From contig JADJJE010000008.1 of the NCBI GenBank assembly GCA_016706685.1, positions 62,001 to 126,000 of the forward strand: 64,000 nt of DNA, given 5' to 3'. This document shows positions 9,270 to 18,152 of this stretch, piece by piece. The stretch comes from Sandaracinaceae bacterium. GTDB taxonomy: Bacteria; Myxococcota_A; Polyangia; Polyangiales; Houyiibacteriaceae. Position numbers and translations under genes: made by a program. The notes beneath the pieces are model-generated. The model was not told the DNA's origin. It did no database searches and was given only the letters and a program-made list of their open reading frames with translations. How positions within the stretch are numbered: position 1 is the stretch's first letter; every line of letters begins with the position of its first letter.

Positions 9270-9568
9270 ACCGATTGACCTCGCTGCAAGGTCCTATGGG
9301 CACCCACCGCTGAAGCGGTGGGCAGCAGACCAGGTGGCTGATGAGCATAAAGTCCCCCGCCTTGCGGCGGCGGACTACGTGGCTGCCAGCAGGGTTTGCC
9401 CTACCCAGGTTACCCAAACACAGCGTCCGGCAACCCTCGGGAGAGCGCACCCCGTTGCCGATCACTTAGTCCGCCTGAAGGGCGGACCTTCGGTAGGTCC
9501 AGGCCTGGTCTGCTGCCCCCGGCTTCCAGCCGGGGGTGTCCATCGCACCTGGCAGCAAAGCAGCTCGG
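9270..9568. repeat. MITE-like hairpin element, copy A
   Basis: Noncoding 300-base element between glpD and the convergent gene. Its ends are imperfect inverted repeats of about 68 bases (9270-9337 against 9499-9568; both contain a GCTG(C)AAGGT-like block, a strong hairpin and CAGCAGACCAGG). Internal hairpins include CCACCGCTGAAGCGGTGG (9304-9321), GTCCGCCTGAAGGGCGGAC near 9469-9487 and CCCCCGGCTTCCAGCCGGGGG (9517-9537). It is a shortened relative of the element at 43202-43640, sharing the interior CAGCAGGGTTTGCCCTACC. The rest of 9231-9654 contains no gene that I can support. Confidence 0.75.
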
Positions 9569-9654
9569 CCACCTGGTGAGATGTGCGAATTCTCAGGCTT
9601 CAGCCCTGGGTGCCCACAACGCACGACGGTGGGATCGCCACGGCCACCGTCAGA

Positions 9655-10374
9655 CTACGGTGTGTCGCGCGGCTGCAGACACAGCACGCGGAGCGCCTCG
9701 TGTGTGGGGTCCGTGCCCGAGATGGACGCCATGCACGCGTCGACCTCGGCGCGACGCTGCGCCCAGGCCGCATCCTGCTGGATGTCCAGCACAGGCTCGA
9801 TGCTGGCGAGGAGGACCATGGCGAGCACGGCAGCCGCCTCGGGGGACGTACCAACGCCAGCGTCGCGGCGGGCGGCCCTCCGCGTGCACACGCTGAGCGA
9901 TCTCGGCGAAGCGGCCCTCGCGCGCCGCGTCGAGCGTCCATCCGAGCATCCCCGACCGGTCTCGGACGAACAGCTGCGCACGCTCCAGCTCCTCGAGCGC
10001 AGCCTGAGCCCCCTTGCTGGGCGAGCCGGAGCGCGGGGCCTGCGGGACCTCCGCGAGTTGGTCCCACGTGGTGACGCGCTCGCGCAAGAACCCCACCCGA
10101 CGAATCGACCGAGCGCCGATCAGGATGCTCCCGCGCAGCCGGACCCTGGTCAGGACGACCGGCAGGAGAAGCAACACCGGGACCCAGCCCAGCAGGGTCC
10201 AGTCGCCCCGCCGTGGACCAGCGCGCGAACGAGCTGGGGGACCGCGAGGGCGAGCGGCAGCACGAGGACGTGGCCGAGCAGATAGCGAAGATCGTGGCGC
10301 CCTTGGTATGCGCGGGGCAGGAAGACGACGTGGTCGGACTCGAGATGCGCCGGAGGCTCACGGTAGGGGTTCAT
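9655..10374 (-). pseudogene. hypothetical membrane protein, two frameshifts
   Basis: A protein of about 240 residues can be read across three frames: an N-terminus with HLESDHVVFLPRAYQGRHDL, a hydrophobic pair of segments (LGHVLVLPLALAVPQLVRAL and LLGWVPVLLLLPVVLT), a basic helix, and a C-terminus (SPEAAAVLAMVLLASIEPVL to LCLQPRDTP). The first shift is near 10215 and is repaired by one extra G in a GGGG run; the second near 9865 restores the original frame. Unknown family, inner-membrane. The compensating shifts and homopolymer position favour assembly error over true loss. Convergent with glpD. Confidence 0.45.
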
Positions 10375-10456
10375 GGCGCCGTTTGTCGACGCTCGCGCGC
10401 CGCGTTGGCTTGGCTCGCGCGGATTCTCGTGACGCGGCGGCAGCCTGCCGTGCGGC

Positions 10457-10921
10457 CTATGGCCCAGCGTTCATGTCGCGCAGGTGGCGGTCCACCGCGC
10501 GGCGCATGAGTGGCGCGATCAGCCGGAGCAGCAGCCCCCCACCACGTGCGCGGGTGCAGCTCGAAGCTGCGCACGACCCGACAGCCGGTGGGCGTGGGCT
10601 CGAAGACCCAGCGCTCGATGAAGTGCGTGGCGAAGCGGCTGAGGGGCGCCGTGAACTCGCTCATGCGCATCACGATGCCGCCCCGTGTCGAGCCACGCCG
10701 TGATCTCCTCCACGTGGCTGGACCCGTCGCGGTTGGTCACGGCGATTTGCGTCCACCACGGCGTCCGTGCGCCGCCGGAAGCGCGCCTCTCGGATGCCGG
10801 GCAGGGGCCCGTAGCCGCGGAAGTCGGGCCAGTTCTCGAGCGTCAGCACGGCTTCGCCCACCTGCGCGGGGGTCAGCCGCAGCTCGCACAGGGAGCGCAC
10901 ATGGATGGGCGGGCGGGCCAT
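10457..10921 (-). pseudogene. SRPBCC-like protein, three frameshifts
   Basis: Read across frames it gives about 154 residues with the layout of a polyketide-cyclase/SRPBCC fold: HVRSLCELRLTPAQVGEAVL (strand then helix), ENWPDFRGYGPLPGI (typical W/P segment), QIAVTNRDGSSHVEEITAWLD, then SRFATHFIERWVFEPTPTGCRVVRSFEL, and a C-terminal helix (LLLRLIAPLMRRAVDRHLRDM). Shifts lie near 10752, 10678 and 10540, the last in a run of six G. It begins 7 bases after the stop of the next SRPBCC gene on the same strand, so the pair is probably an operon. Ligand unknown. Confidence 0.5.
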
Positions 10922-10928
10922 GAGCCTG

Positions 10929-11471
10929 CTAGTGCGCCGAGCTGAGCAGCCGCTCCAGCTTGGCGAGGCCGCGCTCGAAGTCGGCCCCCAGCATGCTGTC
11001 CATGCCCACGATGGCGTCCATCGCGCGGCCCATGAAGCTGAGCTCGCCCTCGATGGTCCAGGTCACGCGTGTGTCTGCGCCCTGCGGCGCGAGCTCCATG
11101 TAGACCACCGCGTGGTCGTCCATGGGCGCCGTGAAGTGCAGCGCATAGTCCACGCGCGTGGGGGTGATCGCCGTGATCTCCATGCGGCCCGAGCCCACGT
11201 CCTCGCCGGCCCACGTGTACCAGGCGCCCACGCCCGAAGCCGGGTCCGAGTACTCTTTGATCGACGTGGGCTCGAGCTCGTCCCACGGGTTCCAGAGGAT
11301 CCACTGGCGCAGGTCCGTGAGGTAGGGCGCCACCACCTCGGGTGTCCCACTCACCACCTGACTGCGCACCACGGTGTAGCTCGTGGGCCGCGTGGCGACG
11401 TAGGCAGAGAACCCTGCAATACCGAGGGCCAGGACACCCAGCACCCCGAGAGCGATCTTCTTCTTCGACAT
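10929..11471 (-). CDS. membrane-anchored SRPBCC (polyketide cyclase-like) protein
   Basis: 180 residues: N-terminal KKK then one transmembrane helix (ALGVLGVLALGIAGFSAYVA), then an SRPBCC domain with the usual VVAPYLTDLRQWILWNPWDE segment near residue 50, GAWYTWAGEDVGSGRMEI and TRVDYALHFTAPMDDHAVVYMELAP. This matches the polyketide_cyc2-type proteins often annotated as SRPBCC family. The helix suggests anchoring to the inner membrane with the ligand domain outside. Divergent from the SPFH operon with about 29 bases between the starts, so the two share a promoter region. Ligand unknown. Confidence 0.7.
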   Translation of the reverse strand: MSKKKIALGVLGVLALGIAGFSAYVATRPTSYTVVRSQVVSGTPEVVAPYLTDLRQWILWNPWDELEPTSIKEYSDPASGVGAWYTWAGEDVGSGRMEITAITPTRVDYALHFTAPMDDHAVVYMELAPQGADTRVTWTIEGELSFMGRAMDAIVGMDSMLGADFERGLAKLERLLSSAH

Positions 11472-11500
11472 GCGCGCGAGGGTAGCTGGTACGGTGGCCC

Positions 11501-12374
11501 ATGTCTGCTGACTCCTCTCGCGCGCCGCTGGTGTTCGGCGTGGTGTTCTTCTCCCTGATCGCCACGGTCATCGCGCACGTCATCGGCGGCAGCAACCCGT
11601 ACACGCCGGCCGGCTCCGAGGGCTACGTGTTCCACCAGCCGCTGGTGATCGGGCAGCGCGAGTTCATCGAGGTGCAGCGCGGGCCCACCTCCACGGGCTG
11701 GCGTTGGGCGCAGCAGGTCATCAACCTGGACATGCGCGTGGCCACCTACACCGAGCAGATGCAGATCTTCAGCCTCGACAACCTGGAGGTCACGTTCGAG
11801 GTGCACGCCCGCATCCGCCTGCGGCCAGGCACCGCCCGCGAGGTCATCGAGCGCTATAGCGGTGCGGACTGGTTCGCCACCAACGTGCGCCGTCCGTATG
11901 TGACCGCCACGCGAGTCGGTGCGCACGCACGCCGCGTTCGCCATCAAGGACGCGAGCGTGGCCATCGGAGAGGCCATCCTCGCCCGCTTGCGCGAGGAGT
12001 ACGCCGACAAGCCCTTCGAGTTCATGTCGCTGTCCATCGGCAACATCGAGTACCCGTCCTCGGTGACCGAGCGCGTGGTGGCCAACCTGGCCGCTGAGCA
12101 GCGCCGCCAGCGCCGCGAGGTGGAGCGCCAGATCGCGGAGTCCAACGCCGCCATCCGCGAGGTGCGCGCGCGCGGCGAGGCCGAGGCCCAGCAGATCGAG
12201 CAGGAGACGCTCACGCCGCTCTTCGTGCAGCACGAGGCGGCCGACCTGTACCGAGCGCTGGCCGACGAGACCGAAGACGAAGACGGTGTGGCGCGCGCCC
12301 GTGTGGTGATCGTCATGCCCACCCGCAGCGACCGTGCCGGCGTGCCCCGCATCTACCAAGGAGAAGCCCGATGA
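11501..12374 (+). CDS. SPFH/prohibitin (band 7) family protein, membrane anchored, frameshifted
   Basis: About 290 residues once repaired. An N-terminal transmembrane helix (LVFGVVFFSLIATVIAHVIG) is followed by a prohibitin-type domain: EGYVFHQPLVIGQREFIEVQRGPTSTGWRW, then EQMQIFSLDNLEVTFEVHARI, RLREEYADKPFEFMSLSIGNIEYP, and a coiled-coil region rich in Arg, Glu and Ala (AAEQRRQRREVERQIAESNA). Near 11915 two bases seem lost in a CG repeat; the reading continues in another frame. The stop overlaps the next ATG (ATGA). Family members form large ring or cage assemblies on membranes. The partner is probably the next gene product. Confidence 0.75.
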
Positions 12375-13210
12375 AGTCCTCCTCCATCAGCTTCGCGCTC
12401 GGCGTGCTCGCGGCCCTCTCGGGGCTGCTGGGCGGCTGCTCCAACGAGTCCACCTCCGAGGGGCACGTGGGCTACATCTACCACCAGCCACTCGTGTTCG
12501 GGGAGGCGCGCTACGTGGGCACCCAGGTGGGCCCCACCTCCACCGGCGTGGCCTGGCAACTCTACGTCATCAACGTGGACGTGAGCGCCAAGAACTACAC
12601 CGAGGAGTTCCACATCCTGAGCCGCGACAACCTGACGGTGGGCTTCGGTGCCACGCGCATCGCCGTGCGGCGCGGCCGTGCGCACACTCATCGAGGAGAT
12701 GGGCTCGGGCGAGACGGTGCCCAACACCACCTGGCCCGAGTGGTACGAGCGCGCGGTCCGTCAGCCCTACCGGAGCGCGGTGCGCGACATCGTGCACGAG
12801 TACGAGGCCTACGACATCCAGACCAAGACGCAGGAGATCAGCGTGGCCATCCTGCAGCGCCTGCGCGAGGAGTACGCCGACTCGCCCATCGAGTTCGAGT
12901 CCATCTCCATCGGCAACATCGCCTACCCCGACGAGATCAACGCCGAGATCCAGCGCAAGCTGGCCGCCGAGCAGGACCTCGAGCGCATGGCCCGCGAGCG
13001 CCAGATCGCCGAGCAAGAGGCGCAGATCGTGGTCACCAACGCACGTGGCCGCGCTGCGGCTCAGCGCATCGTCAACGAGACGCTCACCCCGCTCTACGTG
13101 CAGCACGAGATGCTGGAGAGCTTCACGCAGCTGTCGCGGTCAGCCCGCGTGACGGTGATCGCCACGCCCACGAACGACACGGGGGGTCGCCGGTGGTGCT
13201 GGGGTTGTAG
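12371..13210 (+). CDS. SPFH/prohibitin family lipoprotein, frameshifted
   Basis: Paralogue of the preceding protein (shared IYHQPLVFGEARYVGTQVGPTSTG, ILSRDNLTV, RLREEYADSPIEFESISIGNIAYP and coiled coil), but instead of a transmembrane helix it has a lipoprotein signal ending SGLLGGC (Cys23). Two shifts: near 12670, where roughly five bases are missing beside a GC-rich repeat, and near 13175, where one G is missing from a G run; after repair the end reads NDTGGSPVVLGL. Overlap of start and upstream stop implies 1:1 translation. Probably forms a mixed ring with its neighbour, held to the membrane by lipid. Confidence 0.7.
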   Translation: MKSSSISFALGVLAALSGLLGGCSNESTSEGHVGYIYHQPLVFGEARYVGTQVGPTSTGVAWQLYVINVDVSAKNYTEEFHILSRDNLTVGFGATRIAVRRGRAHTHRGDGLGRDGAQHHLARVVRARGPSALPERGARHRARVRGLRHPDQDAGDQRGHPAAPARGVRRLAHRVRVHLHRQHRLPRRDQRRDPAQAGRRAGPRAHGPRAPDRRARGADRGHQRTWPRCGSAHRQRDAHPALRAARDAGELHAAVAVSPRDGDRHAHERHGGSPVVLGL

Positions 13211-13261
13211 CGCTGCAGCGCACGGGCCGCGCACGCGAGGCCGGTGCCGCGCGAGCTCGCG

Positions 13262-14016
13262 CTAGGGAACCTCGCCGAGCGCCAAGCGCTCCTCGCCCGT
13301 GTCGAGCGTCCCGTTTCCGTTTCGGTCGGCGCCCAGCTCGAGGGCGCGGAGCATGTTCGCCTCGAACGCCTCGAGGGCCTCCGGGTTCGACAGCGCGTCG
13401 ATGCGGATGCTGTCGTCCGGGCCCACCTCGAGTTCGTCGAGATCGAGGTCGCCGAACCAGCGCGCCACATCGAAGCTGAGCACGAATTGGCTCATGGGAG
13501 CGCTGATGAGGAAGCTGGTCATCGGGCTGGTGGCCTCGAGCTCGACCTCCTGTTGGAGCACCAACGTGAAGCGACGCCCCGCGGGGTCAGGCCGGTGATC
13601 ACCACGGAGCTGTCCTCCAGCTCGGCCGGTGCGCCCACGGGCAGCGGCAGCTCGGCCTGCGAGAGATCGGCCCGCAAGCCCGTGTATTCGGCGGGATCGA
13701 GCGCGAACTCGAGGCGGCTAGAGCTCGGGTCCGTGAGGTCCACCACGACCAAGCCCTCGATCTCGACATCGGACTCTTCCTCGTCTGGCGTGTCCAACCG
13801 CACCAGGCTGATGTCACTCACGCCGAGCCACGCTTCTTCGATGAAGATGCCGTTCGTGCCGGTGCGGAAGTCCGCCGTACCGGGGTCCGAGGTGTGCACG
13901 GAGAGACCCATCTGGCTGGGCTCGACCGGGTTGCCCGTCTCGGAGCCACCGGTGCAACCCAAGGTGATCAGCGTGGCGAGCGCGGCAGACGGAGCTCTCG
14001 CGAGTCGGAAGGTCAT
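13262..14016 (-). CDS. hypothetical lipoprotein coupled to TIGR02147 regulator, frameshifted
   Basis: About 250 residues: signal peptide ending in ITLGC near residue 21, a Gly/Ser/Glu linker, then beta-rich sequence (GLSVHTSDPGTADF, IFIEEAWLGVSDISLVRL, EIEGLVVVDLTDPSSSRLEF, YTGLRADLSQAELPLPVG) and, after one indel near 13590, GRRFTLVLQQEVELEATSP and a C-terminal DRNGNGTLDTGEE motif that looks like an EF-hand-type calcium loop. The start overlaps the regulator's stop (ATGA), typical of TIGR02147-linked lipoproteins in Myxococcota and Fibrobacteres. Function unknown. Confidence 0.6.
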
Positions 14017-14879
14017 GGTTCGCGGTCCGGGGGCAATGAGAGGGGAAAGAGCTGGAAACCGACCTGGACGACCTGGGTGCCCGCAGACTCGGCCACCGCC
14101 AGCTCGAGGAGCTCCCGCCGGAAGCGCTGGATGCGGGCCTTGATGCGTGCCACCCCGCCCTCGGACAGCAACAGCGTCACGCTCGAGATGTCGCGCTCGC
14201 TCGACGGGATCAAGTCGATGCTGGCGGCAGCGCGCTCGAGCATCATCAGGTGGTAGTTGGCGATGTGCACCGCAGGCAGCTCGGGCCCGGTGGTGACCAC
14301 GTCGCTGGCCTGAACCAGTCGGCCGTCGGCGTCGGTGACGAGCAGCCCCAGCTCCTTCAGCGTGTGGAGCGCGCGGTTGGCCTCCGCGAGGGAGATCTTC
14401 GGCCACAGGCGCTCCGCCAGCCACTTCGCGCTGCCGTCGAAGTCCGCACGCCCTGCCAGCTCTCGGATGGCGGGGACGTACCACTGCGCGTGATAGGCAG
14501 CGTGGGCCATGTCCAGCTGCTGCGCCTGGCGATACCCCCGAAAGCCCGAGAGCGCCCCGTGCACTTCCTGGCGCTCCTTGACCGTTGTGGCCTGCTCGAG
14601 GCGCACCAGCTCCTCGAAGTAGTGCGCGGCGTCGCCCGTCAGGCGACAGGCCTTCGCGAACTTCCTGGCCGTCTCGAGCGCGAGGTTGCGGTCACCCTCC
14701 ATCACGCGCTTGAGATGATTCGGAGAGCTGAGCCCAGCGCGACGACTGAACGCGCGGAACGAGAATCCCTTCTTCGTCGCCTTCTCGTGCACGTAGAAGT
14801 CACGGAGAAACGCCCGGAAGTCGAGGTAGTCGAACACGTCGATCTCGGCTTCCACGTCGGCGTCGCTGGGGCGGTCCAT
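14013..14879 (-). CDS. TIGR02147 (DUF4423) family transcriptional regulator
   Basis: 288 residues. FDYLDFRAFLRDFYVHEKATKKGFSFRAFSRRAGLSSPNHLKRVMEGDRNL is the family's hallmark N-terminus with a helix-turn-helix (AFSRRAGLSSPNHLKRVM). The C-terminal half includes FEELVRLEQA, a second winged-helix-like part (SLAEANRALHTLKELGLLV) and the conserved ERDISSVTLLLSEGG close to the end. These proteins are abundant in Fibrobacter and myxobacteria, and their neighbours are usually exported proteins. Coupled by ATGA to the lipoprotein gene downstream. Likely controls this operon and perhaps the divergent Stig1-repeat gene through the palindromes in between. Confidence 0.85.
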   Translation of the reverse strand: MDRPSDADVEAEIDVFDYLDFRAFLRDFYVHEKATKKGFSFRAFSRRAGLSSPNHLKRVMEGDRNLALETARKFAKACRLTGDAAHYFEELVRLEQATTVKERQEVHGALSGFRGYRQAQQLDMAHAAYHAQWYVPAIRELAGRADFDGSAKWLAERLWPKISLAEANRALHTLKELGLLVTDADGRLVQASDVVTTGPELPAVHIANYHLMMLERAAASIDLIPSSERDISSVTLLLSEGGVARIKARIQRFRRELLELAVAESAGTQVVQVGFQLFPLSLPPDREP

Positions 14880-14936
14880 GAATCCCCGTAAGCTATCAGC
14901 GGCTAGGCCCGAACCCCATCCGGAACTGCAGTATTC

Positions 14937-15026
14937 GTATTCTCGAGGATACGCTGTGGCTCCAGACGCCTTCATTCGATGAGGTCTTCTCGTATTCGGC
15001 GAGGTCCGCTGTATTCCCGAGGATAC
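14937..15026. promoter_or_regulatory. paired palindromic operator candidates
   Basis: Two near-identical 16-base palindromes, GTATTCTCGAGGATAC (14937-14952) and GTATTCCCGAGGATAC (15011-15026), lie 74 bases apart between the divergent TIGR02147 gene (start 14879) and the Stig1-repeat gene (start 15140). Extra half-sites GTATTC occur at 14931 and 14992. The spacing is about seven helical turns, which suits looping or cooperative binding. The most likely binder is the adjacent regulator; that is inference. Confidence 0.5.
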
Positions 15027-15139
15027 AGAATCGCTGCCGCCAAGTGGTGGGCCCGAGCGCCGTCTGGGCAGACTGGAACGACCCGCGCATCGACGCGGCC
15101 ACACGTTCTTTGCGCCCTTATCCATCGGAGATCATCACT

Positions 15140-16492
15140 ATGAAGACCACACCCCTATTTCTTGCTGGCGTGCTCGCCCTGGGCTGGGAGGGCGGCTGCA
15201 GCTCCCCCAATGACGGCCTGCTCCCAGACGGAGCCGTGGCCCCCTGCTCGGCCACCGAGGTGATGTGCGGCTCCGGCTGCGCCGTGCTGGCCACCGACGA
15301 CATGAACTGCGGTCGCTGTGATCGGGCGTGCGGCAACGGACAGTCTTGCACCGACGGGGTCTGTGCCTGCGCGGCGGGCCTGGTGACGTGCGGGATGGAC
15401 TGCGTGGACGTGTCGTCGGACGTGGATCACTGCGGCGGCTGCGGCGACAACTGCGACCCCGGTGAGCTCTGCATCTCGGGCAGCTGTGCGTGTCCCGCGC
15501 CGGGCGTCACTTGCCCGAACGGCTGCTTCGACACGTCGTCCGATCCGCAGCACTGTGGATCCTGCGACAACGACTGCGGTCCGGGCGCCATCTGCCCGTC
15601 CGGCACCTGCGACTGCCCGCCGGATCGCACCGACTGCGGCGGCGGCTGCACCACGGGCCTCGACGCCGACCCGCTGAACTGCGGCACCTGCGCGAACACC
15701 TGCGCCACCGGCGCGACCTGTGAGACCGGCGTCTGCACCTGCCCCGCGGGTCAGATCGTGTGCGACGGGGCCTGCGTCGACGTCTCGAGCGACGAAGCCA
15801 ACTGCGGGGCGTGCGGCGACAGCTGCCCGGCCCGTGCCACGTGCACCTCGGGCGTGTGTGCCTGCCCCGGCTCCGAGGTCGCGTGCGGCAACTCCTGTGT
15901 GAACCTCGCCAACAACCCCGAGCACTGCGGCGGTTGTGGCAACGACTGCGACCCCGTCGGCGGCTGCACCTCCGGCGTCTGCTCCTGCCCGGCGCCGCTG
16001 GTCGCGAGCGGGCGGAACTGCCTGGACCTCAGCGCCGACGTGGACAACTGCGGACAGACGGGGAACCAGTGCAACGCCGACCAGTACTGTGTGGCGGGTG
16101 ACTGCGTGTGTCGCCCCGGTCTGACGCTGCTCGGCGGCAACTGCGTGGACACCAGCTCCGACCCGAACCACTGCGGCGTGGGCGACGTGACCTGCGGCGG
16201 AGGGACCCCGCGCTGCTCGGCCGGCGTCTGCGTCGTGAACTGCCCCAACAACCTCGACGAGTGCAACGACGCGTGCGTGGACACCGACACGGACCCGCTC
16301 AACTGCGGCGGGTGCGGAGACAGCTGTGACAATGATGAGCTATGCGTCGGTGGCAACTGCCGCCAGTTCCAGCCGGCCCTCGCGTGCAACGCCTGCCCCT
16401 GTCCCGTGACCTGCGTGGGCGACGCGGACCAGTGCTGCACGTACCCGAACACGAACGAAGCCGTGTGCGTGGAAGGCAACTCCTGCCCCTGA
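15140..16492 (+). CDS. Cys-rich lipoprotein with Stig1-like repeats
   Basis: 450 residues. Signal peptide with lipobox WEGGC (Cys21), then about nine repeats of roughly 40 residues built on the pattern CVDxSSDxxxCGxCGxxCxxGxxCxxGxCxCPxG, matching stigma-specific Stig1-type repeats common in myxobacterial surface proteins. About 80 Cys probably form many disulfides. The ATG at 15140 has GGAG at a 9-base spacing. A hairpin follows the stop. The role is probably a rigid surface or adhesion protein; the presence of DsbA-like proteins elsewhere in the window fits a need for disulfide formation, but no direct link is shown. Confidence 0.8.
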   Translation: MKTTPLFLAGVLALGWEGGCSSPNDGLLPDGAVAPCSATEVMCGSGCAVLATDDMNCGRCDRACGNGQSCTDGVCACAAGLVTCGMDCVDVSSDVDHCGGCGDNCDPGELCISGSCACPAPGVTCPNGCFDTSSDPQHCGSCDNDCGPGAICPSGTCDCPPDRTDCGGGCTTGLDADPLNCGTCANTCATGATCETGVCTCPAGQIVCDGACVDVSSDEANCGACGDSCPARATCTSGVCACPGSEVACGNSCVNLANNPEHCGGCGNDCDPVGGCTSGVCSCPAPLVASGRNCLDLSADVDNCGQTGNQCNADQYCVAGDCVCRPGLTLLGGNCVDTSSDPNHCGVGDVTCGGGTPRCSAGVCVVNCPNNLDECNDACVDTDTDPLNCGGCGDSCDNDELCVGGNCRQFQPALACNACPCPVTCVGDADQCCTYPNTNEAVCVEGNSCP

Positions 16493-16518
16493 GCGCAGTG
16501 GGTCGCTCTAAGTGAATC

Positions 16519-16554
16519 GAAGACCGCGGTCGGAGCCATCCGGCCGCGGTCTTC
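16519..16554 (+). terminator. hairpin terminator after Stig1-repeat gene
   Basis: GAAGACCGCGG (16519-16529) pairs perfectly with CCGCGGTCTTC (16544-16554), 27 bases after the stop. There is no long T tract, as is common in GC-rich genomes. Confidence 0.6.
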
Positions 16555-16684
16555 TCGTCAGCTGTGCAGAACGGGGGATGCCAAACGAACACGCGGCGGT
16601 CCTCGACGCGGTCCGCGCGGGTTGCCGGTGGTGCTGGGGCGGCAGCACGCAAGAATCGCGTAGAGCCGCCGACAACGGGCTGGC

Positions 16685-17850
16685 ATGACTCCGCGCAAGC
16701 ACGCTCAGCGTCCACCTCCCACGTCCCAGAAGCCCAGGACCAAGGCGGACGGGGTTTCCCTGCCCCGGCGATCACGTGGGGACGCCATCAAGAAGGCTAC
16801 TCCCGCAGCGCTCCCCGAGGACGAGGCCACCGTCGCGACGCTCGTGCGTGACGTCGGAGCAGTGATCGACGTGGCGCGTCGACAGGTTGCGGTCACGACG
16901 AACGCGACCCTGACAGGACTCTACTGGCAGATCGGTCGGCGTGTACGCACTGAGGTGCTCGACGAACGCCGCGCGGCGTACGGGGAGGTGATTGTCTCCG
17001 CAGTGGGGAGACAATTGGAGGCGGACTACGGGCGCGGCTTCGGCGAGAAGAGCCTGCGACACATGATCCGTTTCGCGCAGGCTTTCCCGGACGGAGATTG
17101 TCTCCGCACTGCGGAGACAATTGTCGTGACGCATTTCTGCAGCTCCAGCTACATCGACGATGAGCTGAAGCGCACCTTCTACGCCGAGATGTGCCGGGTC
17201 GAGGGGTGGTCCAGACGCGCCCTCACCGAGCGCATCGACGGCATGCTCTTCGAACGCACCGCTCTGTCGAAGAAGCCGGACGCGCTCGTCCGCAAGGAGC
17301 TGGCCGCCCTTCAGGACAAGAGCGAGCTCTCCCCCGCGCTCGTATTCCGCGATCCGTACGTGCTCGACTTCCTCGAACTTGCCGACGCGTACAGCGAGAA
17401 GGACCTCGAGACCGCGATCCTCCGAGAGATGGAGCATTTCCTCCTCGAGCTCGGCACGGGCTTCGCGTTCGTTGCTAGGCAGAAGCGCATCACGCTCGAT
17501 GGCGACGACTACTACCTCGACCTCTTGTTCTTTCATCGACGGATGCGGCGCCTCGTAGCCGTCGAGCTCAAGATCGGTGACTTCAAACCCGCAGACTCCG
17601 GTCAGATGCAGCTGTACCTGAGCTGGCTCGATCGCCACGAGCGCCAGCCTTTCCGAGCAGCCCCCGCTCGGAATCATCCTTTGCGCAGGCAAGAAGCGCG
17701 AAACAGTCGAGTATCTGGATCTCGACGCACGGGGCATCCACGTCGCTGACGTACGTGACCGAGCTGCCTCCTCGCAAAGTGCTCGAGGAACGTCTGCACC
17801 GCGCGATCGAAGCCGCTCGGAACCGGATTGTGACACGTAGAGACAGGTGA
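16685..17850 (+). CDS. YhcG/DUF1016 family PD-(D/E)XK nuclease, frameshifted at C-terminus
   Basis: About 385 residues. After a basic N-terminal tail, the DUF1016 N domain is clear (ATLTGLYWQIGRRV, YGRGFGEKSLRHMIRFAQAFPD, KRTFYAEMCRVEGWSRRALTERIDGM). The nuclease domain follows: DPYVLDFLELADAYSEKDLETAIL, YLDLLFFHRRMRRLVAVELKIGDFKPAD, with Asp and ExK of the PD-(D/E)XK core. Shifts near 17655 and 17750 break the C-terminus, which then reads GIILCAGKKRETVEYLDLDARGI and YVTELPPRKVLEERLHRAI in other frames. Between 17090 and 17150 the residues look locally out of frame with compensating indels, since SALRRQLS and THF appear in alternate frames. Standalone DNA-processing nuclease; cellular role unknown. 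Confidence 0.75.
16991..17121. repeat. two intragenic palindromes in YhcG-family gene
   Basis: ATTGTCTCC (16991-16999) pairs with GGAGACAAT (17007-17015), and ATTGTCTCCGC (17097-17107) pairs with GCGGAGACAAT (17111-17121). Both encode, in the appropriate frame, the family's twice-repeated IVSA(V/L)xRQL motif. See the three related palindromes in the second YhcG-type gene. Confidence 0.7.
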
Positions 17851-17882
17851 CCAACTCAGGGGTTCTGGTGTAGGAGTCGGGC

Positions 17883-18152
17883 ATGTCTGGATGGAGCCCG
17901 GTCAGCGGTACCGAAGCAGCGACCCTCGAGCGCGAGCTGGCGCGTGAGCTACCGACCGGGCACGTGTTGAAGACGCTGAGGGTGCGAGCGATCGCTCGGC
18001 GCTTCGACTGTGACGACGTAGCCTTCGAGGTGGAGGACGGTCGGCGCTGCGTGGTGCACCTCACCTGGCGCGTCGACACCGACCCTCTGTGGCCGCGCTG
18101 CGTGTTCGTGAAAGAGCTTCCTGAGCGGAACGCCGAGGACGAGGACGGGTAA
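17883..18152 (+). CDS. small hypothetical protein
   Basis: 89 residues, preceded by AGGAG with a 6-base spacing before the ATG, which supports a real gene. The N-terminal helix (EAATLERELARELP) is followed by beta-type sequence (AIARRFDCDDVAFEVEDGRRCVVHLTW), then an acidic C-terminal tail. It resembles the many small uncharacterised proteins with alternating hydrophobic strands; no family recognised. Lies 32 bases after the nuclease gene and could share its transcript. Confidence 0.6.
   Translation: MSGWSPVSGTEAATLERELARELPTGHVLKTLRVRAIARRFDCDDVAFEVEDGRRCVVHLTWRVDTDPLWPRCVFVKELPERNAEDEDG

Noticed and set aside
9250..9470. Short similar peptides readable in both hairpin elements
   Set aside because: They follow from shared hairpin DNA; no start signals, and similar peptides occur on both strands, so coding is unlikely.
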